Below are positions 50,723 through 58,911 of a stretch of DNA of 64,000 nucleotides, one piece after another. Positions within the stretch are counted from its first letter, which is position 1. Each line of letters begins with the position of its first letter. The translations under genes and the position numbers were made by a program. The stretch comes from RGIG5612 sp045627365 (lineage in GTDB: Bacteria; Bacillota; Clostridia; Lachnospirales; Lachnospiraceae). Where the stretch lies: positions 34,406 to 98,405 of the forward strand of contig JAZQNN010000036.1 of the NCBI GenBank assembly GCA_045627365.1, in the 5' to 3' direction. The notes under the pieces are model-generated. The model did no database searches, had not been told where the DNA came from, and worked only from the letters and a program-made list of their open reading frames with translations.

Positions 50723-50989
50723 TTACTCAACTGTGTATGGCAGTAAAGCAATATGTCTTGCTCTCTTAACAGCTGTTGTAATGTCATGCTGATGCTTTGA
50801 GCATGTGCCGGTGATTCTTCTTGGAAGAATCTTGCCTCTCTCTGAGATATATTTCTTCAGAGTTGCAACGTCCTTATAATCAACAGGCTGTGCCTTCTCG
50901 CCGCAGAATGCGCAAACTTTCTTTCTTCTGTGGAGTGTAGTAGGCTTTCTTCTTGGAGCTTCGCTCTTCTCTTCTTTGTTGTATGCCAT
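50723..50989 (-). CDS. rpsR: 30S ribosomal protein S18
   Basis: 88 residues from the ATG at 50989 (AGGAGG upstream). S18 features: KKVCAFCGEK, VDYKDVATLKKYISERGKI, LPRRITGTCSKHQ and RAVKRAR-like TTAVKRARHIALLPY. The CxxC pair with the later Cys and His marks the zinc-binding form. Last gene of rpsF-ssb-rpsR. Confidence 0.96.
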   Translation of the reverse strand: MAYNKEEKSEAPRRKPTTLHRRKKVCAFCGEKAQPVDYKDVATLKKYISERGKILPRRITGTCSKHQHDITTAVKRARHIALLPYTVE

Positions 50990-51016
50990 TATAATGACCT
51001 CCTTCAAAAACGCGGT

Positions 51017-51517
51017 TTAATTAAATGGCAATCCTTCGTCCTCAAGTCCGTCAGCGATGTTCATGAAACCTTCTGCGGCCGCATCCTGCGGTACCGGTCT
51101 GAAATCGCGGTTCTGGCTTGAAGCCTGCTGATAATTGTTGGACTGGTAATTGTTCTGCTGTGCCTGGAAGCCCTGTCCGCCGCCTGAAGCTGCGTTCTTG
51201 CTCTCAGCAAACTCTGCATTCTCTACTACAACATCAGTTGTGTAAACTTTCTTACCGTCTCTGTCGGTGTAGGAACCGGTCTGGATCCTTCCCTCTACAC
51301 ACACCTTGGTGCCCTGCTTAACATACTTCTCGAAAAACTCAGCAGTTTTTCCGAATGCTACGCAGCCGATAAAATCAGCAGTCTGATCGCTATTATCTCT
51401 CTTAAACCTTCTGTCAACTGCAATAGTAAATCTGGCAACCGCTAAATTGTTCTCACCTTGAGGATATCTGACATCGGGATCTCTTGTAAGACGTCCCATA
51501 AGTATAACTTTGTTCAT
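51017..51517 (-). CDS. ssb: Single-stranded DNA-binding protein
   Basis: 166 residues. OB fold (about 1-107) beginning MNKVILMGRLTRDPDVRYP with FIGCVAFGKTAEFFEKYVKQG. A Gln/Asn/Gly-rich linker leads to the acidic protein-interaction tip, here EDEGLPFN rather than the usual DDDIPF end. It protects single-stranded DNA and recruits repair proteins. AGGAGAG precedes the ATG. Confidence 0.95.
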   Translation of the reverse strand: MNKVILMGRLTRDPDVRYPQGENNLAVARFTIAVDRRFKRDNSDQTADFIGCVAFGKTAEFFEKYVKQGTKVCVEGRIQTGSYTDRDGKKVYTTDVVVENAEFAESKNAASGGGQGFQAQQNNYQSNNYQQASSQNRDFRPVPQDAAAEGFMNIADGLEDEGLPFN

Positions 51518-51566
51518 TATTCTCTCCTTATTTTACGAGTGTTCAGTGCTGCCAATAGTTATTTGA

Positions 51567-51860
51567 TTATTTCTCTTCTTCTTTAACAACCAAATATCTG
51601 ATAACGCCGTCCATGATACGAAGCTCGCGCTCCATCTCATTAGGACACTCTGCGTTCTCGGTCTCGAAGTATACGAAATTGTAGAATGCTTCTGTCATTC
51701 CCTGAATTTCATAAGCAAGACGCTTCTTGCCCCAGTCATCGACTTTTGTAACGGTGCCCTCATATCTTGCAACAAGATTGGTAACCTTCTCGATAACTGC
51801 AGCGCGTTCTTCATCTTCGAGCTTAGCACTTATAACAACTGCTATTTCGTATTTGCTCAT
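51567..51860 (-). CDS. rpsF: 30S ribosomal protein S6
   Basis: 97 residues from the ATG at 51860, which has AAGGAGG upstream. S6 core: KYEIAVVISAKLEDEE, TKVDDWGKKRLAYEIQGMTEAFYNFVYFE (broken here for reading) and ERELRIMDGVIRYLVVK. First gene of the operon. In many bacteria the S6-S18 complex binds this mRNA leader as feedback; no such structure was verified here. Confidence 0.96.
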   Translation of the reverse strand: MSKYEIAVVISAKLEDEERAAVIEKVTNLVARYEGTVTKVDDWGKKRLAYEIQGMTEAFYNFVYFETENAECPNEMERELRIMDGVIRYLVVKEEEK

Positions 51861-51935
51861 GTCTCGCACCTCCTTATGGTCTCGTGGCCCTCCGTCACAT
51901 GCGGAGAGCAAGGATAAAAATTATCACGGACGTTT

Positions 51936-51964
51936 ACTATAACATCCATTTGCGCCTTTTGCAA
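51936..51964 (-). promoter_or_regulatory. rpsF operon promoter
   Basis: Minus strand TTGCAA, 17 nt, TATAGT, with a leader of about 65 nt before rpsF. Confidence 0.75.
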
Positions 51965-51993
51965 GGTCTTTTTATTTAACTATAATAAAGCTG

Positions 51994-52884
51994 CTAAAGA
52001 TAGAACTTCTCGATCAGCTCGCAGGCCTCGCCTACAGGATCCTTTGTCATGTCGATCCAATGGATGTCCTTTCTCTTTCTGAACCAGGTCATCTGCTCCT
52101 TGGCAAGGTGCCGGATCTCCATGAAAAGTTTATTGTAGAATGCGTCGAAGCCGGCAAATTCGCCCCTTAAATACATCAGGATATATCTGTATTCCAGTCC
52201 GAGGCCGTACAGAAATTCGTCTGTCGCGCCCCTTTCTCTCAATCCGGCGACTTCGTCGATCATGCCCTGATCAAGGCGCCTGTCAAGTCTTTCGCGAATG
52301 CGCTCATAAAGGACATCGCGCGGCCAGGTCACGCCTAGCACCAGCGTCTCGTAGCGCGGCGTATTTACGCGCGGCTCGGTATTGCCCAGAATGGCCCGCT
52401 CTACGGCACGCTCCACGCGTCTTTTGTTCTGAAGATCTACTGTATCCAGGGCCTCGGGATACTTCTCTTTCAGAATCTCAATAAGCTCCTCGAGACTCTT
52501 GGCAGCGACTTCCTGCCTGAGCTCGTTGTCCACAAGTTCCTTCTTGATGTTGTAGCCGTCAACCACAGAATTGATATAAAGACCGGTGCCGCCGACCAGA
52601 AAAGCCCTGCTGCCGCGCGCCGCGATATCGTCGATCGCCTGATAAGCGCGCTCCTGAAAGTCGGTAAGCGAGAAGAATTCGTTCGGCTCGGCAACGTCAA
52701 TAAGGTGGTGCGGAACTCCCCTCATCTCTTCCTTGGTTACTTTGCCGGAGCCCAAATCAAGCCCTCTGTAAACCTGCCTTGAGTCGGCAGATACGATCTC
52801 CGCGCCATATTTAAGCGCCAGGTCGATGCCAAGGCCGCTCTTTCCCGATGCATTTGTGCCTGTGATTACTAGTAGTTTGGTCAT
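51994..52884 (-). CDS. miaA: tRNA dimethylallyltransferase
   Basis: 296 residues. P-loop GTNASGKSGLG, SADSRQVYRGLDLGSGK, GVPHHLIDVAEP and the substrate region FLVGGTGLYINSVVDG; further RQEVAAKS-like and QNKRRVERAVERA motifs. It adds an isopentenyl group to A37 of tRNAs reading UNN codons. No Shine-Dalgarno site is visible before the ATG. A TATGTT stretch ending about 9 nt upstream could make it another leaderless gene, but the -35 is poor; a TATAAT about 50 nt upstream is the other option. Confidence 0.94.
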   Translation of the reverse strand: MTKLLVITGTNASGKSGLGIDLALKYGAEIVSADSRQVYRGLDLGSGKVTKEEMRGVPHHLIDVAEPNEFFSLTDFQERAYQAIDDIAARGSRAFLVGGTGLYINSVVDGYNIKKELVDNELRQEVAAKSLEELIEILKEKYPEALDTVDLQNKRRVERAVERAILGNTEPRVNTPRYETLVLGVTWPRDVLYERIRERLDRRLDQGMIDEVAGLRERGATDEFLYGLGLEYRYILMYLRGEFAGFDAFYNKLFMEIRHLAKEQMTWFRKRKDIHWIDMTKDPVGEACELIEKFYL

Positions 52885-52977
52885 TTGGTTAGTAACATAA
52901 CTTTCATATTATTCGAATGATTTATTAAACCATTATAACCAAGCTGCTGCCGGAGCGCTATTGTTTTTGGAGGAATA

Positions 52978-53607
52978 TTACACCCATGTCTGAGCGAAGG
53001 CATAGGAGAAGAGACCTATTGCCAAAGAATTGAAAGACTCTCGGCCGGGAAGGCCACTCATATCAACCAGGTCAAAAACATAAATGAAGTTAAAAATTTC
53101 GTATTCCCGTCCCAGTGTTATCTGGATTCCCACAAATCCCAGCAGAAATATCAGCCCGAAGCTGACTTTTTTTGTGATTGTAGTTCCGAGAAACGACACC
53201 GACATAACGGCAAAACTTTGAATCAGGAGCAAAGGGGAAAAGTAACCAAATCTGAAATCCAGCAGCCTTAACATTACCACTGACAGGCAGAATATCAAAA
53301 TAGCGATAACAACATAGTACCTAAACTGTCTCCATATGCCCCAATAAAACTTGGTGCGCGGATATGAAAAACACAGCTCACAACCCTCGGTATCAAATAC
53401 GCTCTGCATGAGCATAACAGCGCCATATCCAGCCACGGTCGGCACTATCAGCTGAACAAGTTGAAAAGCTATTGACTGCATTTGTATGGGGCTTGATATC
53501 GCACTTTTGAGTATTAGAAAAATCAGTGCGACCGTGGGAAATGACGTAACTACGAACCAGAAGTGTATGCCCATGTTTTTGAGATCATATTTCATTTCAC
53601 GAAGCAT
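52978..53607 (-). CDS. Membrane protein, probable ABC-2 type permease
   Basis: 209 residues from the ATG at 53607 (AAAGGTGA upstream). About six hydrophobic segments, no ATPase motif. The sequence fragments YDLKNMGIHFWFVVTSFP, TVAGYGAVMLMQSVFDTEGCELCFSYP and FYWGIWRQFRYYVVIAIL resemble small ABC-2 type permeases where a cytoplasmic loop follows the first segment. It lies 5 nt after the ATPase gene and ends the peptide/ABC operon. The cargo is unknown. Confidence 0.65.
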   Translation of the reverse strand: MLREMKYDLKNMGIHFWFVVTSFPTVALIFLILKSAISSPIQMQSIAFQLVQLIVPTVAGYGAVMLMQSVFDTEGCELCFSYPRTKFYWGIWRQFRYYVVIAILIFCLSVVMLRLLDFRFGYFSPLLLIQSFAVMSVSFLGTTITKKVSFGLIFLLGFVGIQITLGREYEIFNFIYVFDLVDMSGLPGRESFNSLAIGLFSYAFAQTWV

Positions 53608-53612
53608 ACTTT

Positions 53613-54335
53613 TCACCTTTCCCGCCTGTGCATCATACAAATATAGCTGCCCTCAAGAGTATCCGTGCCGGTTTCATCAAGTATTGTTTCAATGCTGCCA
53701 TCATATAGAATTTTGCCCTCATTCATTACTGCAATGTTACTGCAGAGGTTCTCGATATCCTTCACAAGATGGCTCGAGATCAGAATTACGCGATTTCCGT
53801 TGTCGTAGTCACGAATGATTTCCATGAGCCGGATTCTCTCCTCTGGATCCAGTCCAACCGAGGGCTCGTCAAGAAGCAATAAGTCAGGTTCACCAAGCAG
53901 GGCCTGAGCAATACCAAGGCGTCTTAGCATACCGCCCGAGAGTTGTCCTACTTTTTTATTTTTAAATCTGGTCAGATCCGCTCGTTCCATAGCCAGATTA
54001 ATTTGATGATCCTCGCTCGCGCGATCGATCTTTTTCAATACGGCTACGTTTCGCAACGTTTCCTCTGCCTTCAAATAGCTGTACATACCAAACTGCTGCG
54101 GAAGATACCCTAACCGCGGTTTCACGACCTTCGAAACTTTCCAATCAAGATTGCCCCATGTTATCGAGCCTGAGTCAGGTGTTAGAACCGTCGCCAGAAT
54201 TTTTAGGAGGGTGGTTTTCCCCGCTCCATTCGGTCCGAGCAGCCCATAAATACCGGCAGGAATGCTCATACTGATGCCATCAAGCGCAACTGTTTTTTTA
54301 TATCTTTTGGAAAGGTCTTTGATATTTATTTCCAT
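53613..54335 (-). CDS. ABC transporter ATP-binding protein
   Basis: 240 residues. Walker A GPNGAGKTTLLKIL, Q-loop LPQQFGMY, signature QLSGGMLRRLGIAQAL, Walker B LLLLDEPSVGLD, H-loop ISSHLVKDIE. This is the DRI/ABC-2 exporter type (drug, peptide or lantibiotic self-protection). Start uncertain: the ATG at 54335 matches the family start, ATGs at 54353-54356 overlap the upstream gene; none has a good binding site. It stands between two membrane genes, so it powers both. Confidence 0.88.
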   Translation of the reverse strand: MEINIKDLSKRYKKTVALDGISMSIPAGIYGLLGPNGAGKTTLLKILATVLTPDSGSITWGNLDWKVSKVVKPRLGYLPQQFGMYSYLKAEETLRNVAVLKKIDRASEDHQINLAMERADLTRFKNKKVGQLSGGMLRRLGIAQALLGEPDLLLLDEPSVGLDPEERIRLMEIIRDYDNGNRVILISSHLVKDIENLCSNIAVMNEGKILYDGSIETILDETGTDTLEGSYICMMHRRER

Positions 54336-54342
54336 ATGTGCA

Positions 54343-56511
54343 TCATCTTTCATCATAAAGTTCAGTTATCATCTCAGATACAGACAAATTTTCTCCATTG
54401 ACGATCCTATGATATATTGCCCTGAATGCGTCATCGAAGTTCTCTCCGTTGCGCATTGCGGCCAGTACATCCTGTAATTGCTTCTGCTCTGACGCAGAGA
54501 GCGGATCCATGGTTATTCTTTCACCATTCACATATTCTGTAATGGACTTACCAAAACGATTTTTAAGATTCTCTGCGCTTTGCCTGTATTTCTGATCATC
54601 ACACCCCGGCAACTTCAGATAGGCGCCCAGCAGTTCGGCAAAGTTTTTGGTTGTAGACGGTGAGCATTCAGTCGGATATCCCACCGACGGGCTCAATATC
54701 ATCGACACAGCCATGTTCACATTCACTTCTTCAGACTCACGATAACTTTCGGCAGAACCATATCTGCTTTTGAATGTGACTACACTTGAGCATTCATTGC
54801 CACACCTGATCTCCCACTCTTTTCCACGGCAGTATATCTCCTGCGGGGATTGATAAATGACCGGTGCTTCCATTTGAACAAGAATTATTGTTTCCGGTTT
54901 TTCCGGAATAATCTCCACATCCATCTTTTGGCAAAAATCGATCAACACATCATACGCATCCAACACAGAATCAACGGTATCGTGAAGCGTCCTGTATTTG
55001 CACGATGGAATATAGGCCTTCACATCTCTGTATTCACAGCCAATCATTCCGGAATACAGAGATATTCCGTCATCGGATATTCCACGATAAATGTTGTTCC
55101 CCTGATCATCTAGGTTACAGTACAGATTTCCCGGGCCTTTGTAAGTCAATTCAAATTCAATCGAATCGCTTCGCTGCCACGGTTCGGTAAAATACATTTC
55201 CGACGTTCTGTAGAGATTATTGTCATATTTCACGGACGTTTTTAGTCCCGGCCACGGAAGCCACGGAAACGATTTGTTCAGCTGAACGGTGGTTTCATTA
55301 GCCGGGAAACTTGGCAGGCTGTAGCCATGGTAAATAAAGCGGATATCTGTTGTAGACTCTTCCTTTTTGACGTGTGGATAATGCACCAAAATCCCGTCCA
55401 GACTTCGTTCATATTCCGCGATTTCTCCGTCAACCATAACCGAATCAATGATCAGTTCTGAATAAAGCGTAAAAGACTGCTCTGATGCAGCATTTATTTG
55501 TCTGACTTTCATCTCCACAGACGCACATATCCCGGCGTTGCCGCAGCTCAGGTCAATCCTTTCTTCCATGATCTCTATATTCTTTTCCTGTGGAAAATCA
55601 TTCAGACTTACCGACTCACCGGGCAGGTATTCATAGCCTTTTCTGCGGGTATATTCCCGGGCGTCTTCGGAATCTGCGAAGCGCGAAAAAAATACATTAT
55701 ATCTGCTTATACAGATAGCCAAAAGTCCGGCGCAAAACGCAGCGGTCAAAGCTATCAATAACGGTTTTTTCCCGTTGTAAGATGCAGATGAAACCAGCAG
55801 GTAGACAGCGATAACTATTATCAGCATCACTACGCGTGCCATCCAGCGTGGGGACTCTGTTTCCCCGCCTGTCATAAAGTTTCTGAAATCCCGGAAGTTG
55901 ATAATCCCAAGATTAAACATGTTCAGCAGACTTTTCCCCGGCAGACTGCCATACGGAAAAAGTTCAATTACATAAGTGAACAATGACGAGCATATCCCCC
56001 AAACCAGCACGGCCGGAAGGTACACGCTCTTTCTGCGGTCAACAAAACTGATCAGAAGCCCCCATATCCCCATAATCAGGCATGGCAAAAAATACAACAG
56101 AATAAGTGTTTCTGCCGACTGAGCCAGCCACAATTTCGGAGCATTATCCAGCGTGATTCCCGCAAGACATGCAGCTAATATAATCGCCGTCCCCAAAGCT
56201 GTAAGAATCGTCACCGAAATCATCTGGCTTAACGGGATTATAATATTTTTTCTGATGACGGCAGGGAGCATGTCGTCAAGATGAGTCTGCCGTTGCTCCC
56301 GTACCATCTCGATGCCAATCAGCATAAAAGTCAGCGTAAGAATCGCCTGGCCATACACCATCTGGCTGATGGCGATCTCCGGTTCCTTGGAATATGAGTA
56401 GATGTAGCATCCAATAGAAAACAGGACGCCAAACGCCAGGGCTGCTACCCACGCAGCCCTTTTGACGATTCCCTGAATATTAATTTTTATTAGAGTTATT
56501 AATGCTCGCAT
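54343..56511 (-). CDS. ABC-2 permease fused to a large extracellular domain
   Basis: 722 residues. The first 260 residues hold six or seven membrane segments with a permease-like layout, starting ALITLIKINIQGIVKRAAW. From about 300 to the end is a soluble domain with beta-sandwich features (LVHYPHVKKEESTTDIRFIYHGY shown as HYPHVKK and TDIRFIYHGY, then FPANETTVQLNKSFPWLPWPG) resembling the N-terminal part of permease-M1 peptidase fusions. I found no HExxH zinc motif, so it is probably not a protease. It starts 7 nt after the stop of a predicted 45-residue peptide and overlaps or abuts the ATPase gene. Confidence 0.65.
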   Translation of the reverse strand: MRALITLIKINIQGIVKRAAWVAALAFGVLFSIGCYIYSYSKEPEIAISQMVYGQAILTLTFMLIGIEMVREQRQTHLDDMLPAVIRKNIIIPLSQMISVTILTALGTAIILAACLAGITLDNAPKLWLAQSAETLILLYFLPCLIMGIWGLLISFVDRRKSVYLPAVLVWGICSSLFTYVIELFPYGSLPGKSLLNMFNLGIINFRDFRNFMTGGETESPRWMARVVMLIIVIAVYLLVSSASYNGKKPLLIALTAAFCAGLLAICISRYNVFFSRFADSEDAREYTRRKGYEYLPGESVSLNDFPQEKNIEIMEERIDLSCGNAGICASVEMKVRQINAASEQSFTLYSELIIDSVMVDGEIAEYERSLDGILVHYPHVKKEESTTDIRFIYHGYSLPSFPANETTVQLNKSFPWLPWPGLKTSVKYDNNLYRTSEMYFTEPWQRSDSIEFELTYKGPGNLYCNLDDQGNNIYRGISDDGISLYSGMIGCEYRDVKAYIPSCKYRTLHDTVDSVLDAYDVLIDFCQKMDVEIIPEKPETIILVQMEAPVIYQSPQEIYCRGKEWEIRCGNECSSVVTFKSRYGSAESYRESEEVNVNMAVSMILSPSVGYPTECSPSTTKNFAELLGAYLKLPGCDDQKYRQSAENLKNRFGKSITEYVNGERITMDPLSASEQKQLQDVLAAMRNGENFDDAFRAIYHRIVNGENLSVSEMITELYDER

Positions 56512-56518
56512 TTACGTA

Positions 56519-56656
56519 TTACTGCCAGGCTTCGACCGTGCCGTTGTGGTTACCATAAGGCGCCTGTGCAACAGGCCAAATAGTAACAAAAAGTGCAATT
56601 AACATTAACCTGATTTTTTCACTTTCTTGTTTCCTCTTTTGTGTAAGTGAATACAT
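56519..56656 (-). CDS. Predicted small secreted or membrane peptide (45 residues)
   Basis: 45 residues from the ATG at 56656; in-frame ATGs up to 56680 could lengthen it to 53. A charged N-terminus (TQKRKQESEKIR) precedes a hydrophobic stretch LMLIALFVTIWPVAQA and a short polar tail PYGNHNGTVEAWQ. AQA before the tail fits signal-peptidase I cleavage, which would release a 13-residue peptide. No Shine-Dalgarno site is visible. The stop lies 7 nt before the permease ATG, so it would be the first gene of the exporter operon. I do not recognise the family; it could be a signal peptide, an antimicrobial peptide, or a chance frame. Confidence 0.45.
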   Translation of the reverse strand: MYSLTQKRKQESEKIRLMLIALFVTIWPVAQAPYGNHNGTVEAWQ

Positions 56657-56689
56657 CTTTATAAGCATCATCTTAAGCATAATCTATAA

Positions 56690-57190
56690 ATGTTGATTTT
56701 TTCTTGATTTTTGGAAATTTTTTCAATCCATATTCTTGTCTGTGGCGACGGTAAACATGCGCTTTCGTTTCCGCTTTAAGGTTCCCGCTTTTCGAAATCA
56801 AATTCTCCCCCTGTCCCTGACGAATGCCATTTCCACGTGTGTACTGGCGAGAAATCTCCCGATTTCGTTTGCGGGAGAATTTCATCAGAGGCCCCGGTAT
56901 CTCTATTTTCTCCCCTTCCTACCGGCAAATGCCTATTGCCCGTTGTGACTGGCGAAACTTTTAGCGGCGAACTTGCTTGTTTGGGGAGAAAGAAGGCAGA
57001 ATCGATTTGAAAATGGATGTCCTGCTCGCCAGATGGTGCCAGTAAACGCGATGATTTCGTCAGAGCGGGAGAAATGGCAAAAAAATGGCGGAAAATGTGG
57101 GAGAAAAGCAGCGTGCGCAGGCCGCCGGGAAAAGCAGCGTGCGGCCCGATAAAACTTTGGCAGAGAAAAATATGTCAAAGTAACTTTATT
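56690..57190. other. About 500 nt without a supported gene, with internal repeats
   Basis: Open frames here have no ribosome-binding site and no family likeness. There is an exact 15-nt direct repeat GAAAAGCAGCGTGCG (57103-57117 and 57129-57143), a looser repeat GATTTCGT...GCGGGAGAA (56861-56879 and 57053-57073), and CTGGCGA occurring several times in both directions. It may be a decayed gene, a dispersed repeat, or the regulatory region between the divergent operons. Confidence 0.4.
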
Positions 57191-57207
57191 TTTCTAACAT
57201 TTTAATG

Positions 57208-57213
57208 TATAAT
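57208..57213 (+). promoter_or_regulatory. -10 box of the short regulator gene
   Basis: TATAAT at 57208-57213 with a weak TTTATT 17 nt upstream. The transcript would start just before the Shine-Dalgarno site GGAGG (57221-57225), so the leader is very short. Confidence 0.5.
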
Positions 57214-57233
57214 GATTCAAGGAGGTGCACAAG

Positions 57234-57572
57234 ATGGCTAAGATTCTTATTGTTGATGATAACTATCTGGCAAAGGACCTGGAATGTTCTGACGGTCTGA
57301 AAATTTGCTACGCTTCCAGACAAATATTCATAAACGGACAGGAGATCAAAGTCAGGAAGAAAGAATTTGACATAATCTCTTTGTTGTCAAAATATCCCGG
57401 CAGGATTTTTACCCGTGACCAGATTTTCAGTTTGCTGTGGGACAGTCTGAGCGACACAAATCCGACAATAATCACCTGTTACGTCTGCAGCATCCGCACC
57501 TTGCTCAAGAAGTGCGGTGCTTCCTCTCACCTTCAGACCATTTGGGGCGTCGGATATAAGTGGGAGGATTAA
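57234..57572 (+). CDS. OmpR/PhoB-type DNA-binding protein with remnant of a receiver domain
   Basis: 112 residues from the ATG at 57234, 8 nt after GGAGG. Residues 1-10 (MAKILIVDDN) are the first strand and acidic pair of a response-regulator receiver domain, but the remaining hundred residues of that domain, including the phosphorylated Asp, are missing. From about residue 16 a full winged-helix effector domain follows: KVRKKEFDIISLLSKYPGRIF, TRDQIFSLLW, TIITCYVCSIRTLLKK and IWGVGYKWE. It probably binds DNA without phosphorylation control. It lies between the divergent peptide/ABC operon and the RbsB-like operon; no histidine kinase is nearby. Confidence 0.82.
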   Translation: MAKILIVDDNYLAKDLECSDGLKICYASRQIFINGQEIKVRKKEFDIISLLSKYPGRIFTRDQIFSLLWDSLSDTNPTIITCYVCSIRTLLKKCGASSHLQTIWGVGYKWED

Positions 57573-57594
57573 TTTTCCGTATCTTTAACACGTC

Positions 57595-57623
57595 TTGTAA
57601 ACTCTTTTTCTGAGTTATATAAT
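57595..57623 (+). promoter_or_regulatory. Promoter of the RbsB-type ABC importer operon
   Basis: TTGTAA, 17 nt, TATAAT; the leader of about 48 nt contains a small hairpin (GCAAC-TTTCT-GTTGC) that could be a regulator site. Confidence 0.75.
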
Positions 57624-57677
57624 ATCTAATAGCAACTTTCTGTTGCCAATATCACTTTTTCATAGAAGGAGAAAATC

Positions 57678-58799
57678 ATGAAGAAAACATTAGCTATTGT
57701 TTTGGCATTGGTTCTTGCTCTGTCAATGTGCGCCTGCGGCGGCACAAAGGATCCTGGCAAAGATGCCGAAGAAGGTGGATCATATCTTATCGGATACAAC
57801 ACCTGGGGTTCAGGAATTGCTGTGTTTGAGCAGATGATGATCGAGATCCCTTACAGTGTTGAGTCACTCGGCGGCGAAGTTAGCGGAGCCAGCGATGACT
57901 TCACAGCTGACACAGAACTCCGTAACATCCAGAATTTCGTTTCTGCAGGTGTTGACGCTGTTCTTATGCAGGCTGCTGCCAGCACGACATTATCAGAGGC
58001 TATGGCTGCTTGTGAAAAGGCAGAAATTCCTCTTGCACTTGGTATCTTCCCGGGAGCAACCGAAGACCGTATGGCAATCGCTGATAGCAAGTACTATGCA
58101 GGATGCGGATATGCTGACCTTGTAACTGACGGTTACAACGCAGGCAAAGAAGCTATCGATGCCGGTTTCAAGACTGCTGTTATCATCGGTGGTAACCTCG
58201 GCGATCCTAACAACGATGACCGTGTAACCGGATTCACCAAGTCCTTCGAGACCGAGGGCGGCGGAAAGATCCTTGACGCAGCTCGTTGCACAAGCCCGGC
58301 AGAGGCTCTTGAGAAGGCAAATGCCCTTCTTTCAGCTAACCGTGACGCTGACGTTATTTACTGCCTGACTGCTGACTACGCTCCCGGCGCAATCACAGCT
58401 CTTGAGTCCCTTGGACTTGACATCCCAATCTATGCTTGCTCACTCAGCACTGAGGTTCTTGACTACGTTCGCGAAGGCAAGATCGTTCGTACCTCTTACG
58501 GCAATGACCTTGGACAGGGCTTCGCAGTTGCTCTTCTGTTCAACTACCTTGATGGACATCAGACCCTTGATCCTGACGGAAAGGCTCCGGACCTTGCAAT
58601 GGTTCCGTTCCATGTTGACGCTGACAACCTTGATGCCGTTATCGAACTATTCTTCACAGAAGGCACTCATCCGTTCTCAGCTAAGATGCTTGAGACCCTT
58701 ACCTACAGGAACAATCCTGACGTTACATATCAGACATTCGTTGATATGATGAACAGCATCGAGAATGACGCAGTAGCTTACCTTAGCTCAATGCAGTAA
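57678..58799 (+). CDS. ABC transporter substrate-binding lipoprotein (RbsB-like fold)
   Basis: 373 residues. Signal peptide with cysteines at a probable lipobox (SMCACGG), so lipid-anchored. The type I periplasmic-binding fold shows GVDAVLMQAAAS, IPLALGIFPGA and a hinge between two lobes, with ADVIYCLTADYAPGAITAL in the second lobe. Members bind sugars, nucleosides or signal molecules. AAGGAG before the ATG. It is first in the operon and separated from the permease by a hairpin that should lower downstream expression. Ligand unknown. Confidence 0.85.
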   Translation: MKKTLAIVLALVLALSMCACGGTKDPGKDAEEGGSYLIGYNTWGSGIAVFEQMMIEIPYSVESLGGEVSGASDDFTADTELRNIQNFVSAGVDAVLMQAAASTTLSEAMAACEKAEIPLALGIFPGATEDRMAIADSKYYAGCGYADLVTDGYNAGKEAIDAGFKTAVIIGGNLGDPNNDDRVTGFTKSFETEGGGKILDAARCTSPAEALEKANALLSANRDADVIYCLTADYAPGAITALESLGLDIPIYACSLSTEVLDYVREGKIVRTSYGNDLGQGFAVALLFNYLDGHQTLDPDGKAPDLAMVPFHVDADNLDAVIELFFTEGTHPFSAKMLETLTYRNNPDVTYQTFVDMMNSIENDAVAYLSSMQ

Positions 58800-58834
58800 T
58801 TCTCAGATCTGCAAAGTTTACAAAGACTTACAAA

Positions 58835-58876
58835 GCTTGTCTCCTGCTTTCAAAGCGGGGGACAAGCAGCTTTTTA
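58835..58876 (+). terminator. Partial terminator/attenuator between binding protein and permease
   Basis: GCTTGTC (58835-58841) pairs with GACAAGC (58861-58867), with further pairs inside, then a T5 run. Read-through is needed to reach the transporter genes, giving more binding protein than permease. A usual arrangement for ABC importers. Confidence 0.75.
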
Positions 58877-58911
58877 ATAACTGACAATACCTTGCAGGAA
58901 GGTGAATACTC

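Noticed and set aside
56673..56885. 70-codon minus-strand frame in the repeat-bearing gap
   Set aside because: Repeat-derived, unusual composition, no Shine-Dalgarno site, no domain.
56933..57178. 81-codon minus-strand frame in the same gap
   Set aside because: His/Phe/Arg-rich chance translation of repeated DNA, no ribosome-binding site.
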